A stretch of 64,000 nucleotides of DNA from Campylobacter coli 76339 (GTDB taxonomy: Bacteria > Campylobacterota > Campylobacteria > Campylobacterales > Campylobacteraceae): assembly GCA_000470055.1 (NCBI GenBank), contig HG326877.1, forward strand, positions 1,439,661-1,503,660, written 5' to 3'. The notes under the pieces were generated by a model. It saw only the letters and a list, made by a program, of their open reading frames with translations, had not been told where the DNA came from and searched no databases. Below are positions 57,212 to 64,000 of the stretch, in pieces; the stretch's first letter is position 1; every line of letters begins with the position of its first letter. The position numbers and the translations under genes are program-made.

Positions 57212-59782
57212 CTAATTAAATAAATTAGAAGGAAGTTGTATAATATTTTTAATCAAATTAAAAGGAGTTTTTAAAGTATCACTCAAAATTTGAGTGTGAA
57301 ATTTTGGATCATCTAAAGCACCATCGACTTTAATATTAGTGCTTATTTCTTGATTTTTGCCTAAAATTACATAGTTTAAAATAGGGAGCTTAGAAATAGT
57401 TTCGGAAGCTGATTTTAGGGTTTTTAATTCCAAATCTACATCAACAGTATTTAATCTTAAATTTGCACTGCCCAAACCATACAAATCCATACTGTCACCG
57501 TTTAAATTAATCGCTTCAAAACTAAGCAAATCTTTCTTACGGTTAAAAACAATTCTTCCATCGTGCAAACTCAAACCTTTTTCATTGAAAGTAGGAGTTT
57601 TAAACATTAAAAGGCTTGGAACTGTATCGATAAAAGATATAAGCTGATTAATCCCTTTAAGATCTCTTATGAAAGTATTTTTAAAGTTAAATTCCCCTTC
57701 AAAATAATCCATACCACTGCCCACTATACTAAGATTAAAAATACCCTCTTGCACTGCTCGTTTTTGTAAAAATTCATTCAAGTATTCATCATTTATATTT
57801 TTAGCAAACAATCTCAAATCACTAGGACTATAATAAAGGTCAAAATTTGCATTTTTATAAGAAGCTTTAGCGTCTAAAATACTGCCTTTTAATTTTGCCT
57901 CTAATGTATCAAAATTTAAAGTTTTATTAAAATCTGCCAAAATCAAAGTAAGATTTTCTCCATCTAATATAATATTTTGAGTATTCTTTGCTATATCAAA
58001 AGAAGACATAGAGGTATCTTTATCTTTTTGATAAATATAGGTTAAATTTTTAAGATATATATTTTTACTATCATCAACAATTCTAGCATTAGCCAAACCA
58101 CTTTGTGTAGTTATATCTAAAATACCATTTTTGCGAACAATGTTAAAACTATCATTTTCATAAGGTTTATCATCAGTCCATAAATTATTTTTAAAGTAAG
58201 CATCCTGTATTTGCGCAGAAAAATCATTAAAATCTGTACTTTTATAATAGATACTCTTTGCGCCTATAAGACCGAATTTTTTTAACAAAGGCGAATAAGG
58301 GATCAAAATACTAGGGTTGTTAGCATATATCTCAAGCCCTTCTTTAAAATTTAAAGTCAAATCCCATGCAGGGATGCTAAGCTGTAAATCGTCCGCATAG
58401 TCTAAATTTATCATTGCGTTCTGATCCTTCATATCAAAAAGAGCGCCATCATCAAAATACAAGTTTGAAATTTGAGTATTAAAAATACCCTTGTGGTTGG
58501 CTAGATCGATTTTAGCATTAAAATCTGCTTCTAAAAATTCATTTTTTACACTAGCATTTTCTATGCTTAAATCATTTTGATTCAATTTAACAAAAGCTCT
58601 AGCTACTTTAAAATTTGCTAATGAAAGTTCTGCATTTTCCAAAGAAAGAGTGCCATTATATTTCAAATCCCCTTTTTCATTAAAATCAATGATAAGTTCT
58701 AAATCGCTTCCAAGTTTTCCACTTTTTTGATAAAAAGGTAAACTGAAATCATAATTTGTCAATGCCTTAGCAAGCTTTTCGTCAAATTTTAAATTCTTAG
58801 ATTTGATACGCAAGTAAATTCCATGTTTTTCATCATCAAATAAGTCATACAAAAATACTTTGCTTTCGCTTAAATCTGATTCATTATAACTTGCTTTATC
58901 AAAAGTAAAATTTAATTTTTGATTGCTTAAATTTAAATCAAGTTTTGGAAAATTTATAGCATTCATTTGATCATCTAAGCGAACTTTTACATTGTTTGCA
59001 TAGCCCCAAGCGCTGATATCATCAAGATAATAATTATTTGTAGAAAAATCAATAAATCCTTGAACGAAATCAAAATGATAAAACTCTCCCTTAGCTCTAT
59101 GCGCAACCCAAACAACCAAAGCCTCAGGCAAGGTTACTCTTTTTTCTACTTGATTAAAGATAGTAGTAATATCTCTAATATTAATATCTTCAAATTTATA
59201 AGCTAAATTTTGATTTTTGTAAGAAATATTCATTTTAAAATCAATCAAATCACTATTTGTCTGACCTTTGAAATTATAAAATTCACTTTTTGTGTTAATA
59301 CTCAATTTTCCATCTATATTTAGATTATAATCCTTAAGCAAGAGATTTTTAATATCAGCATTGATTTCTTTTCCTTCTCTACGCAAGGTAAGCTTTAAAA
59401 ACAATAAATCATTATCTATAAAAAATTCATTATTTTTAAATAATATTCGCATGTGATTATCTTTGATATTGAGATTTTGTATATCAATTTCCTCAACAAA
59501 AGTATAAAGATATTTTAAATTCTTAGTAATTTTTAACAATTCTCTAGAAGCAAAATCAGAATTTTCTTTCTTATCATCCTCAATGCTTATATTAGCATCT
59601 TCGTTCAATGTAATATTTTTTGCCCGCACAATGAGTTTTTTATCTAATTTAATATATAATTGCTCCAAATTTAAAAAATTAAATTGGATGCTAGATATGA
59701 GAATACCATTCTTAAGAACTAAAAATATAACTGATATAAATGCGATTAAAGCAAGCAATACATATACAATTTTCTTTTTCAT
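57212..59782 (-). CDS. Large AsmA/YhdP-like envelope protein (DUF3971-type)
   Basis: An 856-aa protein with one N-terminal membrane anchor (about 5-30) and a long beta-strand-rich periplasmic body of repeating 'Lxx..DFN' units. The C-terminus (LINGDSMDLYGLGSANLRLNTVDVDLELKTL type) resembles AsmA/YhdP/TamB proteins, which form grooves moving phospholipid between the membranes. It corresponds to Cj0530. The function in Campylobacter is inferred from the fold only. It is divergent from mltG. Confidence 0.78.
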   Translation of the reverse strand: MKKKIVYVLLALIAFISVIFLVLKNGILISSIQFNFLNLEQLYIKLDKKLIVRAKNITLNEDANISIEDDKKENSDFASRELLKITKNLKYLYTFVEEIDIQNLNIKDNHMRILFKNNEFFIDNDLLFLKLTLRREGKEINADIKNLLLKDYNLNIDGKLSINTKSEFYNFKGQTNSDLIDFKMNISYKNQNLAYKFEDINIRDITTIFNQVEKRVTLPEALVVWVAHRAKGEFYHFDFVQGFIDFSTNNYYLDDISAWGYANNVKVRLDDQMNAINFPKLDLNLSNQKLNFTFDKASYNESDLSESKVFLYDLFDDEKHGIYLRIKSKNLKFDEKLAKALTNYDFSLPFYQKSGKLGSDLELIIDFNEKGDLKYNGTLSLENAELSLANFKVARAFVKLNQNDLSIENASVKNEFLEADFNAKIDLANHKGIFNTQISNLYFDDGALFDMKDQNAMINLDYADDLQLSIPAWDLTLNFKEGLEIYANNPSILIPYSPLLKKFGLIGAKSIYYKSTDFNDFSAQIQDAYFKNNLWTDDKPYENDSFNIVRKNGILDITTQSGLANARIVDDSKNIYLKNLTYIYQKDKDTSMSSFDIAKNTQNIILDGENLTLILADFNKTLNFDTLEAKLKGSILDAKASYKNANFDLYYSPSDLRLFAKNINDEYLNEFLQKRAVQEGIFNLSIVGSGMDYFEGEFNFKNTFIRDLKGINQLISFIDTVPSLLMFKTPTFNEKGLSLHDGRIVFNRKKDLLSFEAINLNGDSMDLYGLGSANLRLNTVDVDLELKTLKSASETISKLPILNYVILGKNQEISTNIKVDGALDDPKFHTQILSDTLKTPFNLIKNIIQLPSNLFN

Positions 59783-59795
59783 TAGAAACTTCTTT

Positions 59796-60698
59796 TTGAT
59801 ATTTATTTTAGGAATTTTTTATTATTTAACACAACCTTTAAAAAGCAATTCTGTTGTTTTTTTACCCCAAGGTTCCATTGCTCAAATTATAACACATCTA
59901 AAACAAAATAAATATGAAATGAGCAGCATTGATAAATATATCTTATTTTTCTTAGGTCATCCTCAATCAGGCTGGATAAACATAGGCACAAAAGAACTCA
60001 ACAGAATAGAATTTTTACACAAACTTACCATAGCCAAAGCAGCATTAGAAACCCTTACTCTAATCCCTGGAGAAACTAGTGTGATTTTTTTAGAACAAGC
60101 TGCAAAGCAACTAGAACTTGATAAAAACACGCTTTTAGCCGAATTTGAAAAACAAGCTACATACAAAGAAGGAGTTTTTCTTCCTGAAACCTATAAAATT
60201 CCAAAAGGAATCACAGAGACACTTTTGATTCAAGTTTTACTCAAGCATGCAGAAAATTCAAATAGAAAAACTTCAGAAAAAATTTTTGGCGAATACAATG
60301 CTAAAAAATGGCACCAATACATTATAACAGCATCAGTCATTCAAAAAGAAGCAGCCAATGAAAGTGAAATGCCTATAGTTGCAAGCGTTATTTATAATCG
60401 CATCAAAAAAGGCATGAAACTTCAAATGGATGGAACCTTAAACTACGGAATTTATTCTCATACAAAAATTACCGCTCAAAGAATAAGACAGGATAATAGC
60501 TCTTACAATACCTATAAATTTGAAGGTTTGCCTAAAGAAGCAGTTTGCAATGTTTCTCTATCTGCAATTCGTGCTGCTATCTTTCCTGCAAAAACTAATT
60601 ATTTGTATTTTGTAAGAGATAAAGCCACAGGAGCACATATTTTTAGCACCAATCTCAATGATCATAATAAAGCCATTCAATCGCAAAAAAACAAATAA
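59796..60698 (+). CDS. mltG: MltG, endolytic murein transglycosylase
   Basis: A YceG/MltG-family enzyme: one N-terminal membrane helix, a LysM-like stretch (VVFLPQGSIAQIITHL) and the catalytic region YIITASVIQKEAANESEMPIVASVIYNRI with its essential Glu. It cuts nascent glycan strands and ends their elongation. The start is uncertain. The open frame runs back to an ATG at 59583, and another ATG lies at 59697, but both lie antisense inside the neighbouring gene. I chose the TTG at 59796 (300 aa), just outside it, although it has no clear ribosome binding site. Confidence 0.85.
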   Translation: MIFILGIFYYLTQPLKSNSVVFLPQGSIAQIITHLKQNKYEMSSIDKYILFFLGHPQSGWINIGTKELNRIEFLHKLTIAKAALETLTLIPGETSVIFLEQAAKQLELDKNTLLAEFEKQATYKEGVFLPETYKIPKGITETLLIQVLLKHAENSNRKTSEKIFGEYNAKKWHQYIITASVIQKEAANESEMPIVASVIYNRIKKGMKLQMDGTLNYGIYSHTKITAQRIRQDNSSYNTYKFEGLPKEAVCNVSLSAIRAAIFPAKTNYLYFVRDKATGAHIFSTNLNDHNKAIQSQKNK

Positions 60699-60723
60699 CT
60701 AAAATTGCAAAAATTTATGCAAG

Positions 60724-60741
60724 TTGGAACAGTATTTGCTT
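60724..60741 (+). promoter_or_regulatory. Sigma-54 promoter of flgB-flgC-fliE
   Basis: TTGGAAC, then four bases, then TTTGCTT: the GG (60726-60727) and GC (60738-60739) are exactly ten bases apart, the -24/-12 spacing required by RpoN. Rod genes are RpoN/FlgR-dependent in C. jejuni. It lies 33 bp before the flgB ATG. Confidence 0.85.
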
Positions 60742-60773
60742 ATTAATTTTTGAAATTATAAAAAGGATAAAAA

Positions 60774-61205
60774 ATGATTAACCCATTCAAATCAAAAGAA
60801 CTTATCACAAGTGCTTTAGCGGGTAGAAATTTAAGAAATCAACTCATCAATGCAAACCTTGCAAATGTTGATACTCCTTTTTATAAAGCAAGAGATATTG
60901 AATTTGAAACCGCTTTGGTAAATCGTGCAAATGAAATCTTTAAAAAAAATAACAATAAAGAATTACAATTAGCAACGACTGAAGAAGGACATCAAAAACC
61001 TTGGAAATTTCCAGATCCTAGCAAATCTACTATTTATCTAAGGGATGGACATTTAGCAAGAAATGATGCAAATACTGTAGATTTAGATGTTGAAACAACT
61101 GAAATGAGTAAAAATACAGTGATGATTACAGCTCTTGATGGGGTCTTAAGAAGACAAAGCAATATTTTTAGCTCTATACTTGATGCAAGTTCTAAATTAA
61201 GTTAA
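60774..61205 (+). CDS. flgB: FlgB, flagellar proximal rod protein
   Basis: A 143-aa rod protein with the N-terminal flagellar motif (LAGRNLRNQLINANLANVDTPFYKARDIEF) and the C-terminal heptad helix. The start has AAAGGAT upstream and lies behind a sigma-54 promoter. Nine bases separate it from flgC. Confidence 0.95.
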   Translation: MINPFKSKELITSALAGRNLRNQLINANLANVDTPFYKARDIEFETALVNRANEIFKKNNNKELQLATTEEGHQKPWKFPDPSKSTIYLRDGHLARNDANTVDLDVETTEMSKNTVMITALDGVLRRQSNIFSSILDASSKLS

Positions 61206-61214
61206 AGGTAAATT

Positions 61215-61709
61215 ATGGCATACTTAAGTGATTTTGATATTAGCGGATATGGTTTAAGTGCGCAACGCTTTAGAATGAATGTGATTAGCTCCAATATAGC
61301 TAATGCAAATACAACAAGAACAGCCGAAGGCGGACCTTATAGAAGACGCGAAGTGATCTTTAAAGCGACAGATTTTGACAAGCTTTTAAATGAGCAAATC
61401 AATAAAGACAATAACTTTTTAAAATATGAAAATCCTTTAAATGATCCAAGCTCACCTGAAGAGGCAAAGCCTGCTATACAAAGTGTTGTTGTAGATAAAG
61501 TCGTAAGAGATGATAAAGATTTTCGTATGAAATACGATCCTTCTCATCCTGATGCTAATGCGCAAGGCTATGTAGCATATCCTAATGTAAATCCTGTCAT
61601 TGAAATGGCAGATTTAATTGAAGCAACAAGAGCTTATCAAGCTAATGTTAGTGCTTTTACAAGCGCAAAAACCATAGCTCAAAGTGCGATTGATTTATTA
61701 AGAGGGTAA
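61215..61709 (+). CDS. flgC: FlgC, flagellar proximal rod protein
   Basis: A 164-aa rod protein: RMNVISSNIANANTTRTAEGGPYRRREVIF near the N-terminus and the C-terminal EMADLIEATRAYQANVSAF typical of the family. It is co-transcribed with flgB and fliE. Confidence 0.96.
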   Translation: MAYLSDFDISGYGLSAQRFRMNVISSNIANANTTRTAEGGPYRRREVIFKATDFDKLLNEQINKDNNFLKYENPLNDPSSPEEAKPAIQSVVVDKVVRDDKDFRMKYDPSHPDANAQGYVAYPNVNPVIEMADLIEATRAYQANVSAFTSAKTIAQSAIDLLRG

Positions 61710-61715
61710 TGAAAT

Positions 61716-62015
61716 ATGAACAGTATTAATGATTTAAGATTAAATAACAACATTTCAAATACAAATAAAAGTCAAAATTCTAACGATAGAATTGGTGATG
61801 AATTTGCCAAAATGCTTAAGAATGAAATCGAAGATTTAGATAAAACTCAAAAGACCGCAGAAGCTGCGATGACGGATATTGCAACAGGACAAGTCAAAGA
61901 TTTGCACCAAGCAGCTATTGCTATTACAAAAGCTGAAAGCAGTATGAAATTCATGCTAGAAGTACGAAATAAAGCTATTAGTGCTTATAAAGAAATCACA
62001 AGAACACAAATTTAA
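61716..62015 (+). CDS. fliE: FliE, MS ring-rod junction protein
   Basis: A 99-aa protein ending in the FliE signature (GQVKDLHQAAIAITKAESSMKFMLEVRNKAISAYKEI, shown in parts). It joins the MS ring to the rod and is needed for rod export. It is the last flagellar gene of this operon, and ftsI follows within about 30 bp. Confidence 0.95.
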   Translation: MNSINDLRLNNNISNTNKSQNSNDRIGDEFAKMLKNEIEDLDKTQKTAEAAMTDIATGQVKDLHQAAIAITKAESSMKFMLEVRNKAISAYKEITRTQI

Positions 62016-62042
62016 GCTATATGCAAGAGCATAAGAAAAATC

Positions 62043-63827
62043 GTGTTTCAAAAGTTGCCTTTGCTTACTGCATGGCTACTTTTTTTTATGATTATTTTTC
62101 TTATCTCTACCTTTTTTCTTACCTCAAAACGCCATATTCCCAATACTGAAAAAGATCAATACTCCCTTGCTTTGCGTGGCAATATCATCACTAAAGATAA
62201 TTTTACTATCACAAGTTCAAAGCAAATTTATCGTGCAGAAATTGATTTAAGAAGTATCAATAAAGATAAATTTGATTTATTTTTAAAACTTTTCCAAATA
62301 TATAGTGGAATCAGCGACAGTGAAATTGCAGATATTAAAAAAAGAATTCAGAAGCAAAAAAAACGATCTTATCATTTCATACTTTCTAAAAATTTAGATT
62401 CCAAACAAGCAAGTTATCTTAGAGATCTTGCAAAAAAACTTTACATACAGGGGTTTTTTAAGGCCTTTACCAATAACCTAGGAAAAGCTGAAACGAGAGG
62501 CTTGAGCATCATAGAGCATGAAGAAGATAGAATTTATATGTCCAAAGATGCCTTAACTCCAGCTATAGGTTATACAAAAATGGTTTTAGATCCTCAAAGT
62601 GGAATTTTAAAAAATGTTGGAGTAAAAGGGCTTGAAAAATACTACGATGCTTGTCTAAATCCGCTCCAAAATGAAAAAATTCAAGGTTTAAAAGACATAG
62701 GTGGAAATATAATCTTAAATTTAAATTCATTACAACAAAAAAAGATTGATGGCTGTCTTTTATATCTTAACATATCTTTGAAACTTCAAAAAAGTATTGA
62801 AAAAGCGATCGATGGAAGAAATGAGGATTTAAAAGCCAATGAAATTATAGTTGGGGTAATGGATAGCAAGACGGGTCAAATTTTAGCTCTTGCAAGCTCT
62901 AGGCGTTACGATCCACAAAATCGTGGCAAGGATCTATCTGTTTTAAATGCAAGTGCTATAGAGTATGGGTACGAAGCAGGATCTGTTATCAAGCCTTTTA
63001 TTTTTACAACTGCTCTAAGGCTTGACAAACTCAAGACGGATGAAGTGATCAATACTTATGGTGGAGCTTATAAATTGGGTCGTTTTACCATTAGAGACGA
63101 TCATAAAATGGATCGAATGACTATGGAAGAAGTGATTAGATATTCTTCCAATATAGGGATGATACAAATTGCCAAAAGATTGAGCAATCTTGAAATCATT
63201 GCTGGGCTTAAAATTTTTAAATTTGGTGAAAAAAGTGGTATTGATTTGCCTTACGAACAAAAAGGAGAAATTCCTAATTCTAAGCGTTTAAGAGATATAG
63301 AAAAATCAGTATTAAGCTATGGATATGGCCTAAAAACAACCTTTATACAACTTCTTGCCGCCTACAATGTTTTTAACAATAATGGAGTTTATATAACTCC
63401 ACATTTGGCTGAAAAATTCTATCAAGACGGACGCTTTGTAAGTCTTGAAGAGGATATCAAAAAAGAAGTCATCTTAACTCCGCAAGCAGCACAAACCATG
63501 CAAAAAATTCTTATTGATGTTATAGAAAAAGGTACAGGAAAAAAAGCTATCACTCAAGGCATAATCGTAGGGGGTAAAACAGGAACTGCACGTATAGCAG
63601 AAAGACAAGGCTATACCTCTAATCGTTACAATGCTTCTTTTTTTGGTTTTGCCAACGATGCAAAACATAACTATACCATAGGAGTTTTAGTAAGAAATCC
63701 TACCAAACCCTATAGTTATTATGCTGCGCAAAGTGCTTTGCCTATGTTTAAAGATGTTGTAGATATTTTAATCAATGAAGATTTCCTAACCCCTATCATC
63801 ACAGAAAATAACCAAACTCTTAACTAA
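62043..63827 (+). CDS. pbpB: FtsI/PBP3-type septal transpeptidase, 5' end uncertain
   Basis: A class B penicillin-binding protein. One N-terminal membrane helix is followed by a dimerisation domain (LALRGNIITKDNFTI) and a transpeptidase domain with SVIK (in GSVIKPF), SSN and KTG (VGGKTGTARI). It cross-links septal peptidoglycan. The open frame starts at a GTG (62043) with a poor ribosome binding site and gives 594 aa. An ATG at 62021 opens a different frame, MQEHKKNRVSKVAFAYCMATFF, which would run into this one if the T8 tract at 62069-62076 were one base shorter (601 aa). That basic leader looks like a normal FtsI N-terminus. Either a sequencing slip or a real slippery tract could explain this. 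Confidence 0.88.
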   Translation: MFQKLPLLTAWLLFFMIIFLISTFFLTSKRHIPNTEKDQYSLALRGNIITKDNFTITSSKQIYRAEIDLRSINKDKFDLFLKLFQIYSGISDSEIADIKKRIQKQKKRSYHFILSKNLDSKQASYLRDLAKKLYIQGFFKAFTNNLGKAETRGLSIIEHEEDRIYMSKDALTPAIGYTKMVLDPQSGILKNVGVKGLEKYYDACLNPLQNEKIQGLKDIGGNIILNLNSLQQKKIDGCLLYLNISLKLQKSIEKAIDGRNEDLKANEIIVGVMDSKTGQILALASSRRYDPQNRGKDLSVLNASAIEYGYEAGSVIKPFIFTTALRLDKLKTDEVINTYGGAYKLGRFTIRDDHKMDRMTMEEVIRYSSNIGMIQIAKRLSNLEIIAGLKIFKFGEKSGIDLPYEQKGEIPNSKRLRDIEKSVLSYGYGLKTTFIQLLAAYNVFNNNGVYITPHLAEKFYQDGRFVSLEEDIKKEVILTPQAAQTMQKILIDVIEKGTGKKAITQGIIVGGKTGTARIAERQGYTSNRYNASFFGFANDAKHNYTIGVLVRNPTKPYSYYAAQSALPMFKDVVDILINEDFLTPIITENNQTLN

Positions 63828-64000
63828 TATCATCCCAAAGTACCTTTTCTCTTGCAAAAATGATTTCAACAGCATCTATGAGATCTTTAGCAATCTTAGC
63901 AATAAAGCTTGTATCATTGATTATAGATATACCCTCTGCAGTAGTAATTTTTCTAACCAAAATAAGATGTTCGACATTATTAAGAGTTAAGCTATCAATT
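63820..64000 (-). CDS. Conserved hypothetical protein, C-terminal part
   Basis: The last 59 codons of a leftward gene that starts beyond the right edge. The end reads ...IAKIAKDLIDAVEIIFAREKVLWDDIS. Its stop overlaps the ftsI stop region by 8 bp (convergent). By position it corresponds to Cj0524 (from memory). I recognise no domain in the visible part. Confidence 0.7.
   Translation of the reverse strand, partial: IDSLTLNNVEHLILVRKITTAEGISIINDTSFIAKIAKDLIDAVEIIFAREKVLWDDIS

Noticed and set aside
59583-59795. Extra N-terminal 71 residues of MltG
   Set aside because: They are mostly antisense to the start of the AsmA/YhdP-like gene and add nothing typical of MltG. I keep this only as a start-site question.

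Overview
The window is about 64 kb of very AT-rich, densely packed chromosome from a thermotolerant Campylobacter of the C. jejuni/C. coli group. Nearly every gene has a recognisable C. jejuni counterpart (racRS, hydABCD, flpA, fqrB, oorDABC, flgBC-fliE). Several proteins (FliD, Cas9, FlpA) differ clearly from the C. jejuni sequences I remember, so a sister species such as C. coli is more likely than C. jejuni itself. That species call is inference.

Left arm (1-23,534). The 5' end of dnaJ faces the racR-racS two-component pair, and recR overlaps racS. A long leftward block then carries the Ni-Fe uptake hydrogenase (hydABCD), mnmC, the cell-wall amidase amiA, a nitronate monooxygenase-like protein, tyrS, spoT, rpoZ, pyrH, an EnvC-like LytM protein with ftsX and ftsE, trmB, the fibronectin-binding lipoprotein flpA and a pseudouridine synthase. 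A RodA/MrdB gene and tRNA-Met(CAU) face right. Functionally this arm combines H2-driven respiration, the stringent response, tRNA modification and septal peptidoglycan splitting (FtsEX - EnvC-like - AmiA).

Centre (23,535-27,161). A compact type II-C CRISPR locus holds five 36-bp repeats, four 30-bp spacers, a tracrRNA and a 999-aa Cas9 with its catalytic motifs intact. No cas1 or cas2 is present next to it or anywhere else in the window. Each repeat ends in its own extended -10 promoter. The first repeat has lost only its 5' end and keeps the promoter. The locus lies where two blocks that are far apart in C. jejuni NCTC 11168 (Cj1261-Cj1282 and Cj0562-Cj0524, from memory) are joined.

Right arm (27,244-64,000). 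The order is dnaB; a DUF2860-type protein with two CmeR-like operators; a MATE exporter; fqrB; proA; a FUSC-like membrane protein; an amidohydrolase with a transporter; efp; rnpB; the flagellar cap cluster flaG-fliD-fliS-(fliT-like) behind a sigma-28 element; ubiD, hemC, fxsA-like, proS, hemA and a prenyl synthase; two small proteins; and a TCA operon icd-mdh-sucC-sucD-oorD-oorA-oorB-oorC that ends in a strong hairpin. An AsmA/YhdP-like protein, mltG, flgB-flgC-fliE behind a clear sigma-54 promoter, the division transpeptidase ftsI/pbpB (with a suspicious T8 tract at its 5' end) and the 3' end of a conserved hypothetical gene close the window. OOR and FqrB both belong to the flavodoxin/ferredoxin-based electron economy of these microaerophiles.
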